Source: Paraescarpia echinospica
Lineage: Eukaryota > Annelida > Polychaeta > Sabellida > Siboglinidae
DNA length: 64,000 bases
Assembly (NCBI GenBank): GCA_020002185.1
Contig: CM034531.1
Coordinates: 48,742,715-48,806,714, forward strand
Reading direction: 5' to 3'
Shown: piece after piece, positions 1 through 11,337 of the stretch
How the letters are laid out: every line of letters begins with the position of its first letter
Numbering within the stretch: position 1 is the stretch's first letter
The notes under the pieces: model-generated
Databases searched by the model: none
What the model saw: only the letters and a program-made list of their open reading frames with translations
What the model was told of the DNA's origin: nothing
Made by a program: the position numbers and the translations under genes

Positions 1-1548
1 GAATTTGTCACACAATTGCGTAAACTAGCTCGTGATTGTAACTTCGGTCCGCTGTACGACGATATGGTGCTGCACGCACTAATGTTGGGCTTGAATGAGG
101 AACGCACACGACGTAGACTCTTCGAACAAGCTGACGGCACACTAACACTAGAAAAGGCGCTACAGCGATGCAGAGCGGCAGAAGATGCAGCCACAGATAT
201 GCAAGCATTGAAAGAAACTGCGCAACAGGAAACAGTGCAAGCTGTCGAGACAAAGACAAGGTGGAAAAAATCGAACTACGACAAACGTGAAGCTCGACCA
301 AACAAAGCTAGTCAATACAAATGTAGCAAATGCGGCTACATGCATGAGAAGCAAAAATGCCCGGCGTTCGGAAAAAAATGTAGAAAGTGCCACAAAGCGA
401 ACCACTACGAGAAAATGTGCAAATCTTCGAAGACCGTACATTTGGTAAACGACGCAAACGACTCAGACGAATCAGTACTGAAGGTCAAGGTTGACAAACA
501 GGATCGTAAGCTTGTTGCTAAAATACAAGTATCACCATCTGGCGTAGAAAGGCAAACTGAACTGTCTTTTCAACTTGACACAGCAGCCACATGTAACATC
601 CTCAGCTATGTCGACTACCGAAAGTTGGAGAAGCCTACGATGGGAGAAAGCACAGCAACACTAACAATGTATGACGGCACAGAAGTAAAACCAATGGGCA
701 CCTGCAAACTCAACCTCCATGCGTCAAAAGAACATTCGTTCTTGTTACAAATCACTCCAACGAAGAACATGTCGTTGCTGTCTCTTGACACTTGCATTGA
801 GTTGGGATTGTTGTCAATAAATGAAAACGTGCACATGCTTGACAACACACCAGAAATAACTGACTTGAACGAAACAATCGAACAATACAGTGATGTGTTC
901 AAGGGACTGGGTTGCTTGCCTGGCGAATATGACATTGAACTTGACTCAAATGTGAGACCAGTGCAAAACCGACCTAGAAAAATACCACTGTCAATGAAGG
1001 CAGATGTAAAAACGAAACTCGAGACACTAGAGAAACTAGATGTTATTGAGAAGGTCGAGGAGCCAAGTCAATGGATCTCGAACATGCAGCCAGTGCGCAA
1101 ACCGAATGGCACGATCAGGATATGTGTGGACCTCTCTGATTTGAATAAAGCGATCAGACGGAATCACTTCCAGATGCCGTCCATTGATGACGTCCTGCCG
1201 CAACTGACGAATGCGAAAATATTCTCTCTATGCGATGCAAAAGATGGGTTCCTGCCAATCAAACTCACAGAACGCAGCAGTCAGCTGACGACGTTCTGGA
1301 CGCCATACGGCCGCTACAAATGGAAAAGAATGCCGTTTGGAATCAAATCGAGCCCAGAAGAGTTCCAGCGCAGATTGACAAATGCCCCAGAGAATCTCAC
1401 GGGGGTAACAGTAGTTGCCGATGACATTCTGATCTACGGATGTGGAGACACCCAGGCTGAAGCGCGTCGAGATCATGACAGAAACCTGATCGAGCTACTG
1501 GAGCGAGCGAGGAACATCAACCTGAAGCTGAACAAAATGTTGCTTCAA
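1..1548 (+). pseudogene. Partial gag-protease-RT of Ty3/Gypsy element
   Basis: The reading frame is open from the first base, so the gag start is missing. Two Gag zinc knuckles lie at 322-360 (C-X2-C-X3-H-X4-C) and 379-420 (C-X2-C-X4-H-X4-C); these bind RNA during packaging. An aspartic protease active-site motif Asp-Thr-Ala starts at 577. The RT fingers and palm follow from about 950, with the catalytic motif Val-Ala-Asp-Asp at 1414-1425. An aromatic residue usual after the palm aspartate is replaced in the stretch around 1245. The frame is lost near 1548 by a one-base gain (or two-base loss); the homologous frame resumes at once as an overlapping ORF. Family assignment is firm, function of this copy is not expected. 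Confidence 0.9.
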
Positions 1549-1549
1549 C

Positions 1550-3664
1550 ATGACCGAGCTACAGTACATAGGTCACGTCCTCACGCCGCAAGGAGTAAAA
1601 CCGGATCCAGAGAAAGTCAACGTGATCAAAAGCATGAAACAACCGAAGGACGCAGAGGAAGTACGACGCTTCCTTGGGTACACCAACTATCTCGCCAAGT
1701 TCATACCCAACCTGTCGAGTGTGGCTGAACCACTACGAAAACTGATCCACAAGGACGCAGACTTCCTGTGGGAAACAGAACAACAGACTGCCTTGGATAA
1801 AATCAAGGAACTGAAGACGTCCGAGCAGTTGCTAGGCTATTTCGACCCAAAGAAGTCAGTAGTCTTGCAGACAGATGCGAGCACTGTTGGACTCGGGGCG
1901 GTGCTGATGCAGAATGACAAACCGATCGCATATGCATCTCGCTCGCTGACAAAAAGTGAGAGAAATTATGCACCCATCGAACTTGAATGCTTGGCAGTTG
2001 TGTTTGCTACAAGAAAATACGATTAGTACATATTCGGACACTCAGATGTAACAGTGCACACAGACCACAAGCCTCTTGAAACGATTTGGCTCAAATCATT
2101 GTTACACGCACCGAAACGACTGCAAAGCATGCTGTTGACATTGCAGCGATATACGCTGAAGATCCAGTATCGTCCGGGACGCGAACAGTTGGTGGCCGAC
2201 ATGCTGTCAAGGCTGCGAAACAGCACAACTCAACCCGACGAATTGCCACGCGAGCAAGTCTTCCAGATGAAAGTCACAGAAGAACTACTTGAGAGCTTCA
2301 GAAAAAGCGATGTATGCGAAGACAAACGAGTCACCGATATCCGCTACCAAGAGATAAAGACAGCCACTGCACATGATGACGATTTGATGGAGCTCGCCAG
2401 AGTTATCATGACAGGGTGGTCAGACGAGAGACAAAACAGTCCTATACAAACAAGGCCATACTGGACATTCAGAGATGAGCTCACCGTGCACGATGGAATC
2501 ATATATAAGGGCTCTCAAATCATCATTCTAAAAACTCTACGGCGAGAACTGCTGAACCGTCTGCACGTCAGTCACTCCGGAAACGCTGCGATGATGAGAC
2601 GAGCACAAGATGCAATCTTCTGACCGGGTCTCAGAGCCGACATCAAAGAAGTTGCAGAAAGGTGTGACAAGTGTCAAAGAGATGCGCCATCTCAGCAGAA
2701 GGAGACATTTCGTCAGCACTTCATACCTGATAAGCCATGGTCGAAAGTGGGAGTTGACATCTTCACCTATAACAGAGTGAACTATCTGGTCCTAGTTGAC
2801 TACTATTCCGACTTCATCGAGTTCGAGGAATTGACCGAGACGACAGCAACTTCCGTTATCAAGGCATGCAAACAACAATTCGCAAGACATGGCATACCAG
2901 AGATTGTACAATCAGACAACGGTCCCCAGTTCACAAGTGCAGAATTTCGTAGGTTCAGCGAAGCCTGGAAATTCACTGTGACGTCAAGTTCGCCGTATCA
3001 TTCCAAGTCGAACGGAAAAGCTGAGTCTGCGGTAAAAATAACGAAGAGACTATTAAAAAGAGCAGAAGATCCATATATTGGCCTGCTTGAGTTCCGCAAC
3101 ACGCCGACAACCGAAATGACGACAAGTCCTGTACAGAGACTTATGAACAGGACCACCAGATCAGTAATCCCGCAAGTACGACAGGATTTCAACCCAACAA
3201 CAACTGCAGCTGTGCGAGCGGAGAAACAGCGCAGGCGTCTCAAAATACAGCATCAGTACAACAAACATGCCCGAGATATGTCGCAAATACAGCTCGGAGC
3301 ACCTGTCCTGATCAAGGACATGGTGGACGCAAACAGGAGATGGAAACAAGGACGAGTTGTTGATCAACTGAACGAGCGATCGTATACAGTCGAAAACGAC
3401 GGAAATTTGATTCGACGAAATCGGGTGCTCTTGAAGCCATTATACGAACAACAACCCGATGACATCAGGATCGAGCCTCCGAGCAACGAGACATCCGTAG
3501 CGACAACAGATCAACGTACGCCCGAGACTCTTCAATCACCAAACACCGACAACACGACGAAAGCCAGCGACGAACCTGTGAAGACACGCACTGAAACCAC
3601 TTCGCAGTCATACCGAACGCGATCTGGACGAGAAGTTGTGAAACCGACTCGCTTCAGAGAATAG
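1550..3664 (+). pseudogene. RT thumb, RNase H and integrase of the same element
   Basis: Continuation in the +1 frame. RT connection and thumb run to about 1850. RNase H follows: the first catalytic Asp lies in the QTDAS motif near 1871 and the HTDHKP motif near 2057. A TAG at 2024-2026 interrupts RNase H. A TGA at 2621-2623 interrupts the integrase just before a PG motif, where a Trp codon (TGG) is expected. The integrase has a Cys-X2-Cys pair near 2670, a catalytic Asp near 2753, the second Asp at 2915-2917 and Glu at 3023-3025, giving the canonical D-X35-E spacing. The tail is hydrophilic and ends at a TAG about 125 bases before the LTR. All lesions are simple, suggesting modest age. Confidence 0.9.
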
Positions 3665-3790
3665 GTCGTTGAACTGTTAGTTTAGTAATTGCATTGTCGT
3701 TTCTAGTTAAGACATTTCTGCTATAACTACTTGCATTAATTTGCTATATGAACATTCTTAAGAATAATATTGTCTTAAAAGAAAAGGGGA

Positions 3791-3995
3791 TGTTAACATT
3801 GGCATTATTTTAGTTGGACATTATCCATAGGTAGACACCGGATGGAACTTGACTTTTTATGACTGACCGTTATGTTGCATGGTGACAACGATAGAAATAC
3901 GTAATCATGTTATTCAATAAACGTACACAATCATTCACAAACACTAGGTACTGAACTTGAAAAATAGATCAAATTATGTTATTTCGGTTACGACA
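3791..3995 (+). repeat. Probable 3' LTR of the left Ty3/Gypsy element
   Basis: The segment begins TGTTAAC directly after a purine-rich tract and ends in CGACA, giving TG...CA ends. It contains an AATAAA signal at 3916-3921. Because the partner LTR is outside the window, the right boundary is a judgement. Confidence 0.6.
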
Positions 3996-4170
3996 CTGTC
4001 AAAAGGTCAAGTGACACCCTGGGGAATAGGTGTTTAACTAAACAAGTAGAGTAAGTAGCGAACCCTGAAGGAAAATGTGTGAAAGACTTAAATTCGTGTC
4101 TCTTATGGTGTGAACAAAAAAAATAACTGTTCTGTTTAACAGTCCGCACATGCATTTTCTACTCTGAGGT

Positions 4171-4274
4171 TCGTGCTTATTCAGCACGCTCACATGACCT
4201 TTATCTTCTGTCTAACTTTAATAAAAAAAAAACTCCGTCTGCTTTGGTAGTCATTATATCTTACTTTTTGGAAG
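4171..4274 (+). promoter_or_regulatory. Upstream motif block 1
   Basis: TGCTTATTCAGCA (4174-4186), GCACGCTCAC (4185-4194) and CACATGACCTTT (4191-4202) lie 73 bases before an ATG. The same three modules, nearly identical, precede the next gene of this cassette at 4951-4989. An A-rich run at about 4221-4230 may stand in for a TATA element. A promoter role is inferred from duplication and spacing only. Confidence 0.45.
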
Positions 4275-4490
4275 ATGAACAACATGACTAGCGATAACGT
4301 CCGACAAGAAATTTTGCTGCCGAAGAGGCAGCCTGCTCTGGCCACGGACCCACTCGACCCCGACAATCAACCCGGATCAAGGACCAGTCCGACGACAAGT
4401 CATCAGCCCCGTTATGTCTGATTGATGTGTGGCAGTACTTTCAGCAGTAAAGGCAGTTGGCACGTTCATGTGAAGCAGGGCTATTGTTAA
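4275..4490 (+). pseudogene. Small C2HC zinc-finger ORF with premature stop
   Basis: An ATG at 4275 opens 48 codons, Pro-rich and polar, to a TGA at 4419-4421. The same frame continues another 22 codons to a TAA at 4488-4490 and reads L-M-C-G-S-T-F...W-H-V-H...C. If the TGA replaced a Cys codon (TGT or TGC), the segment would be a C-X2-C-X12-H-X5-C finger. So I read this as one small zinc-finger protein broken at its first Cys. The N terminus (Met-Asn-Asn-Met) resembles that of the RPA-like gene downstream (Met-Val-Asn-Asn-Asn-Met). No family recognised beyond the finger. Confidence 0.4.
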
Positions 4491-4685
4491 AGGATGCAAG
4501 ATAAGCAGCAGTGACGTAAAGAACAAATTAAAGTGATAATAGTAAGCTTAAATAATTTTGGATAGTGTTCAAATGCTATTCAGGTCTTGTTCAGTCGTGT
4601 AATTTTTTTTTAAACATTTTCAAAGCCTGATACCAAGAACATATTATATATCTCTTATACATACCAGTTGATTATACATTATTAA

Positions 4686-4928
4686 GCTAATCTCGTCACT
4701 GTTTCAGCGATAAGAAAAGGAGCACATTGCCGCAGCTGTCGCTACTTCTGCCTCTTCCCCCGCTGTCGTGGCAAATATCGGCCCGCCAAGCGACTGTCTC
4801 TGCTGCTGAACACATCCAAGCAGCACAAGGAGAAACGAAGCATCGATGAAATTGTTGGTCCAGAAACTGCGCGAGATGCACATGGCTGCCTGGGTGCAAA
4901 CTGGTTTGAAGTGGTATTCGTTGTGTAA
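4686..4928 (+). CDS. Basic Cys-rich ORF or exon, unrecognised
   Basis: An 80-codon open stretch without an ATG at its start. It contains a cluster of Cys and basic residues (C-R-S-C-R-Y-F-C then C-R-G-K) in the first third and a lysine-rich middle. A good acceptor (TTTCAG, ending at 4707) and a consensus donor (GTAAGT, starting at 4925) fit an exon of 4708-4924 in the same frame. It lies between the zinc-finger ORF and the RPA-like gene, with the second motif block starting 23 bases later. I do not recognise it; it could be chance. Confidence 0.25.
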   Translation, partial: ANLVTVSAIRKGAHCRSCRYFCLFPRCRGKYRPAKRLSLLLNTSKQHKEKRSIDEIVGPETARDAHGCLGANWFEVVFVV

Positions 4929-4950
4929 GTCTGGTCTACTCCACTGTCCA

Positions 4951-5046
4951 TGCTTATTCGGCAACCACGTGACCTTTCTGCACGCTCACTAATTATATAA
5001 GCATAGTACTCTGCCAGTCGGATCTTTATTCGTATCTTGCGGCATC
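4951..5046 (+). promoter_or_regulatory. Upstream motif block 2 with TATA-like element
   Basis: TGCTTATTCGGCA (4951-4963), CACGTGACCTTT (4966-4977, containing an E-box CACGTG) and GCACGCTCAC (4980-4989) repeat the modules found before the zinc-finger ORF. A TATA-like ATTATATAAG lies about 50 bases before the ATG at 5047. The distance from the CACRTGACCTTT module to the ATG is 70 bases here and 73 in block 1. Confidence 0.5.
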
Positions 5047-5618
5047 ATGGTTAATAACAACATGCTGAAGACACCCTATTACCGCCCTCGCGAGGCAGCA
5101 GACTTGAGCGATCAGAACGAACCGACGAGCCGACCTATCATTCAGGTGATCAACCGCCCTTCTCTGCCGTCGGAAACAGAGATCGTGGACGTGGCAACTC
5201 TAGAAGCGAGGATATGCACCGACGCCGTTATCAAGATCAGAGGTCTCTGTATCGCCAATGGACGCCAGGATACTCCCTTTTACAGCGGGTGCAGATACTG
5301 CAAGAAGTTTATGATTGTCGACGATTGGGGACATTTGCAATGCGAACGACAGCTAAGTGGCCTCTGACATGCATTTCGCGTTTCGAATGTGCTTTGTCGA
5401 GACAGCGCCGAATCAATGTATATGGTTGACTTTATACGACCGGTGTATGGCTCTTCTCCTCGTCTTCAATGCCGACACGTTTTGCTGTTATGAACGAAAC
5501 GATGCAGACTTACAAACTGAACTCACTAACGGGAACTCGTATGTCCCTCACCATAAAGAAAACTCGACGAGGTACCTACACAAACTACAACGTCACACAC
5601 CTAGAGATGATATACTAG
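5047..5618 (+). pseudogene. RPA-like single-stranded-DNA-binding protein, frameshifted
   Basis: Resembles the third DNA-binding OB fold (DBD-C) of the large replication protein A subunit. A leading strand motif (I-K-I-R-G) is followed by P-F-Y-x-x-C-x-x-C-K-K, then D-x-G-x-x-x-C-E, the zinc ribbon that interrupts this OB fold, then W-L-T-L-Y-D, then a C-terminal segment rich in Lys, Thr and Tyr. The parts lie in three successive frames: frame 1 to about 5360, frame 2 to about 5530, frame 3 from 5541 to a TAG at 5616-5618. There are thus two frameshifts, and the fourth zinc ligand falls in the first one. Small RPA-like proteins of this kind are carried by some animal Helitron/Helentron transposons and large DNA viruses; which applies here cannot be told. 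No Rep/helicase ORF is visible nearby. Confidence 0.5.
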
Positions 5619-5711
5619 AGTCCGTACCCTGTTTCAGCCTCTCTCTGCTGCCATCCCTGCCGATGTCACAACTTCCGCTCCTGTCGCCGCTGGTCCGAAC
5701 TTTACCATTGC

Positions 5712-6208
5712 CTTATTATAACACCACATTTTAGACTGTCATCGACCAAAAAAGGGCTCAGTTCCTTGGCGGAGCCTTGGCCTACGGGGCAAGCATTGTC
5801 GTGTGTGACAGGTCCAAATGTTGTTCAATATATTTTATCTCAAACGAACCTACCTTTTAAATGGATAAATGTCCGTCTTTTAATATGGGGAAAATGTCCC
5901 TATCTTTTAACATGGGATTTAGCTCCTATCTTTTAACATGAGGAAATTTCCCTATTGTTTAACATGGGAAAATTTCCAGCGTAATTTCATTTGCATAATT
6001 TCATCTCATTTGAGATATCCCCCCGAAAAGTATGCAAATAAGGCTATCTCACTTGCATAACCATTCTCTTGCGCGGAGTTGGAGGAAGGAAGAACCGGAA
6101 CTACTTTCCCTATCTTTTAACATGGGATTGACCTTCCTCTTAATCCGCGCCGCGCCAACGACCTGCGCTGATTGATGCGATATACTACTTATTAACAGTG
6201 TTCTGCCC
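5712..6208. repeat. Dispersed repeat family A, copy 1
   Basis: Begins TTATTATAACACCACATTTT, matching copy 2 at 12336. Holds five copies of a 20-base motif close to CCCTATCTTTTAACATGGGA, at about 5874, 5898, 5924, 5950 and 6106. It ends around a GATATACTACT segment also seen in copy 2. No ORF, no recognised transposon end. Confidence 0.6.
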
Positions 6209-6735
6209 AGGTTTTCAAAAGGACAGGGTGCCATTTCGTTTAATATCATACTACTTACATATAGTCAGACCTGCCTACCCCAAAAACTTCCTGTCAGTAA
6301 TCCATCTTCCCATTTACACTGATTTTCAGGAATATAGGCTTGCTGTCAGTAATAGATCAGAACCGTGTCAGATATTGTCACGAAAAGAACACTACTGTCA
6401 GTAATACTTTAATACTGTGACTATGACGATAGTTGCACCCAAATATAATTGTCTCTAATAAACTATGAGGTGTTTTGAAGCGTTCAGTTAACAAGGTAAG
6501 GTAGATGTTCATGACCAGCATTGATGAAAATCAAACATGAAGAAGCGTAACTGTAGTGTAAATGAGTCTATATGCATTGTAATTCTGATTTTATATAACT
6601 TTCCAAAACAGCATGCTGACTACAAAAACTTGACAAATTATAACAATGCGTCACGTCATTGTCTATTTCTGGTGTCATTAGGATTAAAATTAGTAGCCGG
6701 TATACCTAGGGCCAGGCTGTAGACTACACAGTATA
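6209..6735. other. AT-rich stretch, nothing recognised
   Basis: No coding, RNA or clear repeat signature seen. Open frames are short and have no family features. Confidence 0.5.
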
Positions 6736-8110
6736 GTAGCTTGACTAGATCAAAGACAAACATACGCACGATATCACCGTTACATGGCAGTCTCCAGGGG
6801 TGTCCTTCTGGTTCTCCTGGATTTATCTTCTGCATTCAATACGATCGATGCTGCTATCCTACTAAAGACTATGCATAGCCACCTGGGAATATATGGCGCG
6901 GCACTTGCATGGTTCTGTTCGTACATGTCGGATCGTACCCAGCGTCTACGGATTGGGGTGGATGCATCTGAAGAACGCCCTGTGAGATACGGTGTTCCAC
7001 AGGGCTCGGTGTTGGGTCCGTTGTTGTTCACTGTGTACACAGCACCAATGCAGGACATACTAACGAGGCACTCTGTGGAATATCATAAATTTGCTGACGA
7101 TCTTCAGATATACACATCCTACTGTCCTCACATATCTGGTGACTTGGAGTGCGCTGTTCAGAGACTTAGTGACTGCATCAGTGAGGTCAAATGTTGGATG
7201 GTTAAGCATAAACTCAAGCTAAACAACACTAAGACTGAATTTATGGTGGCCCTCAGTCCCTCTCATCTAAAGAAATTTGGACTTCCCGAGTACCTCGTTA
7301 TTGGTGGAGTCAACATAAAACCTGTTGTCTCTGTCAGGAATTTGGGAGCTCACTTTGACACTCACATGAGCATGAAGCAGCATGTTGATGCTGTTTGCAA
7401 GTAGTATAACTACCATCTGAGACGTAGTAGCTCCATCAGGGCCTGTATCACGAAGCCTGTCTGCCAGTCATTGGTCATTGCGCTGGTTGTTTCAAGCTTA
7501 GATTACTGCAAGGCTCTGCTGCTGGACCTAACCGAATTTCACTTAGCACGTCTCCAGAAGATACACAATAGGGCAGCCCGCCTAGTTGTCCTCACACCTA
7601 TATCTTCACACATCACGCCAGTACTGGCGCTTCTGCACTGGTTGCCAGTCAGACAACGCATTGTGTTTAAAGTACTTGTGTATATTTACAAGGTGCTCCA
7701 TGGTTTGGCGCCGAAGAACCTTGCACATCTACTACATCCACGAACTCGCAACCCTCGTCTTCGGCAGCTTCATGACCATCTTCAGCTTGCAGTTCCACGA
7801 GCATCAAAATCCATCGGCAAGCGAGCGTTTGGCATAACTGGTCCGGCCAAATGGATCGAACTGCCACTGACTCTACGAGATGCTCTGTCTGTGTTTTTAT
7901 TTAAACGTCACCTGAAGACATATTTATTTAAACAAACTTATGGTGGACAATAGCAAGATTTATTTACAGGACGTTTTAGTGACTCTTGTTAATTTATTAA
8001 TCTATTTTTTATTTTGTATATAAGCGTATCCCTGTATTATAGGCTATAAATGATGGACTAAACTTAATAAATACACTAACGTAGTCTTAGTACAGTCAGT
8101 TGGCCTAACA
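6736..8110 (+). mobile_element. 5'-truncated CR1/Jockey-type LINE fragment
   Basis: Only the RT palm onward, the C-terminal region and a 3' UTR remain; endonuclease and ORF1 are missing, as expected for incomplete target-primed reverse transcription. The 3' UTR is T-rich and holds AATAAA near 8068. The 5' boundary is approximate. Confidence 0.8.
6784..7953 (+). pseudogene. LINE reverse transcriptase, C-terminal part
   Basis: The non-LTR RT starts in the palm with L-D-L-S-S-A-F (usually ending F-D; here F-N, two positions before I-D), then P-Q-G-S-V-L-G-P-L-L-F and the catalytic F-A-D-D near 7090. The C-terminal domain with Y-C-x-A-L-L, W-L-P-V and R-I-x-F-K-x-L motifs follows. One TAG at 7402-7404 interrupts an otherwise single frame. 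The protein ends with a typical CR1-like tail rich in Phe, Leu and Lys. The family is clear; the clade within CR1/Jockey is not. Confidence 0.85.
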
Positions 8111-8530
8111 CTACAACTACAACTCACACAACTCTGTCACTAGTACTAGTCTAACGACGTAGTCAGTACCTGCAATTATCCCGGCCACCAGCGACCATGT
8201 GAAATAGGAAAATGATTTTCGCGTATCCGGCAGTATGAAAAGTAGATCCCCTTCTTTAAATTTGACAATACGGGCCATGTCTGCGTGCATGCTGTTAAAA
8301 ACGTTTGTAGGACACGTTTCTTCTTGGCTGGTAGTAGTGCCGTTCCGATTCCCGCCATCATTTCGTACCGCGTGAGTCGTGACTTCGACCTTGTTTGAGC
8401 GCCACGAGCGCGGAAATACGAATTTGTTGTAACGCTGTTTCCTATTGGTCAGATTACGACCAGAAGCAGCGAATAAAAAACGACGTCACAACAAGCAGCG
8501 TATATATACTGCCACCTATTGAATAAAGTT
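8111..8530. other. Non-coding stretch with promoter-like elements
   Basis: No gene recognised. An ATTGG (inverted CCAAT box) near 8443, a CRE-like GACGTCA near 8480 and a TATATATA near 8503 line up as a + strand promoter, with a predicted start just before the repeat that begins at 8531. This is suggestive only. Confidence 0.25.
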
Positions 8531-9575
8531 AAAGGGAATAAAAACATATATTGCTCGAATTCATGTTATATTACATCCTGCTATCTATTTCCACGTCCAC
8601 CAAACCAAAACAATCATGTAATGGATATATAATTTATTAATTTAATATTGTACGGTAATATATTGTAATTATATATGAGAAAACAGATTGAGATCTGTCT
8701 GGATAAATACAATTTAGAAACATCGTTATATATAATAACCATATTTTAATTTTTGTGGCGAATAAATATTACTACCAAAAAAAATAAAAAATTCAAAATG
8801 CATTATAGTATAAAAAAAATTATATTACTTCGTGAAAACATCAACAACAAAAGTGTAAAGAAAAGGTTTGCATGCTGTCAGGATTGAACCGGCGTCGCCC
8901 GATTGTAAAAATAAATGACAAGTAACCAATGCGCCTACCCACTGAGCTAGCGGGACCAACGGAAACTCTCCGACTGATTTAAGTTGTTATGATAAATTGT
9001 ACAACTCCGTCATATATCGATATTCTAGTGCTATTATGAGATTATACACGTTACTTTATGTAGCTGGATACAATATATGTTTGCTATGTATGTTTATTGG
9101 TGTAGATTATCTCCCGTTGATTGCATTCGATATAATTATTCGGAAAACGAGCCCAAGCTCGGCGAAACCTAGTCGACCTGTAGGATTCGTTGTTTTGAAT
9201 AAAATTCGATTCATGTGGAACCGTAAGATAAATGTTTGTTCCTCTATGATGACTAGTGTTTGTATTACGTCGAAATATTGCACAATAACTCGTTCTGACA
9301 CTCGTTTCGACCCAAAAGCTATTCTTGTAAACATGCTCTGAATGCATGGAAAGGGTCGGCCTGATGCGAGTGTGTGTCATAAGTGACGTCACGATACCAC
9401 GTGATCTCCTAGCTCATTAACATTTAATTTTCCGCGGGAATCGCTTCACAGACGGGCTTAAAATCGAATGTATGCTACAAATGTATTTTTCTGTATTTGT
9501 TTAATGTTGTCAAATGTTACGTACAATGTTAAACTTTGTGTACACATGGAAAAAGGATTTTAGCTAATGCCTTAT
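8531..9575. repeat. Repeat family B, copy 1 (tRNA-like module on minus strand)
   Basis: Starts with the end-block GGGAATAAAAACATATATTG (shared by copies at 27451 and 62497), then an AT-rich spacer, a tRNA-like module on the minus strand (8874-8957), and a conserved block of about 350 bases (8997-9341). It ends in a tail shared with copy 4 (GGATTTTAGCTAATGCCTT). In copies 2 and 3 the end-block is attached to the opposite side of the element, which suggests terminal inverted repeats in the ancestor. Confidence 0.65.
8874..8957 (-). other. tRNA-like Pol III promoter module in repeat B1
   Basis: Read on the minus strand it has a near-perfect A box (TAGCTCAGTGGG, from 8949 to 8938) and B box (GGTTCAATCC, from 8890 to 8881). 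The distance between boxes is longer than in a normal tRNA and arms pair poorly, so it is a tRNA-derived module, not a tRNA gene. Confidence 0.6.
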
Positions 9576-10747
9576 TTTTATTTCCTTTTAGTTAAATTTG
9601 AGGAGCACGGAAGTGATTGACGATCATTGTGACAACGAAAGAATCAGTAATATTTTCATCCCTCCCCGTGAAACCGTAATTTGAGGTGTATTTCCGGAAT
9701 GATTCCGGACAATCCGAATGGTATATAGGCAGGTCTGTATAATATATTAAGTACACAGTGTATACATATATTTATGTACTATAATATAGTCTCTTCCATT
9801 GTAGAACAAAACATAATATTCAGTTTTACATAACTTTTTAATTTGTGTCAATCTGCATAACATTCAATATACACAGAGAATATTATACAGGTAATATTTG
9901 TGTCAAATTCCTTGGTTTAGGTTTAACATAATCGAGATATACTGTTATGTTCGATTTTAAAATTTAAAATGTACAAGCAACATAATAATGTTGATATATA
10001 TAGACAATACATGTTTAATTTAGTTAAACTGGCATGTCTTAACTTTATTTAAGTTTTAGCAAAACACAATATTCAGCAAGATATAATATGTTATGTATAA
10101 ATTCACATCATAATTAATATTCCCAGAGACTATTATATAAACAAAAGGTTGGGCTTGGATGAACAAAAATTGAGATACTTTGCACTACAAATAGTGAAAG
10201 GTGTAACTGAAAAGGTATGATGTCATACATTAAAATAATGCAAAACTAATTTTGTTTGATTTATATATAAAACAAACAATCTCAATGTGAACAATCAGTC
10301 AACAAACAGAAAAAAGTAACTATCACTAGTTAGAAGCCACTGTTTAATGGTACCCCTCTGAATAATAATTATTACAGGTAGCTATTGCTAAACGATTTGG
10401 CCAAAACAAGACGCTGGCCGCCAGCAACCTAAGCTAGTCTAGTCCACTACACACGCACGTGACGTTGTGACCTAAAAACGGGATGCCTTGCATGAGCATG
10501 AACACCTTCGTGTGCTGGCAGGTCATTGCATATTGAGGGGGAGTCGGTTGTTGTAACGCTCACATTACGAAATTAGTCAGTACTATTGTCCAGCTATGTT
10601 ATATTAAACGTCGTTAGGCATCATTATATATCGGTTTATTAACACATAAAGAGTGTAAGAATAAAAAAATGTCTAATCACACATGCCGGCTACGGTCCGG
10701 CTGACGCTTTGCGACAGTCTGTCGGGAACAGGCTTTGGTTGGCGCAT
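9576..10747. other. AT-rich stretch, nothing recognised
   Basis: Very AT-rich to about 10380, then more mixed. No long ORF, no tRNA signature, no obvious repeat except the start of the duplicated segment that follows. Confidence 0.5.
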
Positions 10748-11010
10748 CCTCAAATCAAAACGTATTTAATAATTGTGTACACATCACGAGAAAGAATTTA
10801 ACGGCAAATTTAACGGTAGAATTCTCCCGACGATCGAACTGTAACTGTTGAAGTTACGAACAAAATAAGGACTGCTTGACGATATGTATAGTCGAGGCGC
10901 TGCGCGAAAGTCCGTCACTCCGATCTGTCCATTTTCGAAGTTCGGCGTTTCCTCAAATCAACGTATTTTAATATTTGTTGGCACGCACACGCGATTAAGA
11001 ATTTAACGGC
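10748..11010 (+). repeat. Direct duplication of about 60 bases, 203 bases apart
   Basis: CCTCAAATCAAAACGTATTT at 10748 and CCTCAAATCAACGTATTTTA at 10951 begin two similar stretches that both end AGAATTTAACGGC. This is a diverged tandem duplication. No function suggested. Confidence 0.55.
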
Positions 11011-11337
11011 GATCGGGATAGGTGTCGAGATATGGGCACCTGAACAATCGAACTGAGCACGTGGCGTGATGTCTGGAAGCGCCCAGATTTCGACTTTGTA
11101 TTGTTGAATTGTTGAAAAATTGAACCGCACACGTGGTGCAATCGGGATAGGGATGTGTTTCAAGATCGGGGCTGTAGCCACAAGTAGGGTTACGATACAA
11201 ATATAGCAGGGCTTCGTGTAAAAAAAGGCAGGGCGTTCTTTTTGCCTTTTCTGGGTATCAGGGCGTCGCTGAAGAATGGCAGGGCTTAATGCCCTGCAAA
11301 TTCGACCTAGGCAGAACACTGGACTTATGATCTATCA

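Larger units (their letters stand above)
1..3995 (+). mobile_element. Ty3/Gypsy LTR retrotransposon, left end outside window
   Basis: The order gag zinc knuckles, protease, reverse transcriptase, RNase H, integrase and 3' LTR is that of a Ty3/Gypsy element. The 5' LTR and the start of gag lie left of base 1, so length, primer binding site and target duplication cannot be judged. The coding part carries one frameshift near 1548 and two in-frame stops (2024-2026 and 2621-2623), so this copy is dead. A polypurine stretch at about 3777-3790 precedes the 3' LTR. It differs from the two CsRn1-type elements in this window: it has two CCHC knuckles and a VADD rather than YLDD polymerase motif. Confidence 0.92.

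Noticed and set aside
160..441. Minus-strand ORF over gag zinc knuckles
   Set aside because: Shadow of the sense gag frame.
8997..9341. Open frame of about 114 codons conserved in three or four family B copies
   Set aside because: The frame has no ATG at its start, the antisense frame is equally open, and copies contain indels that break it; conservation is explained by shared repeat descent.
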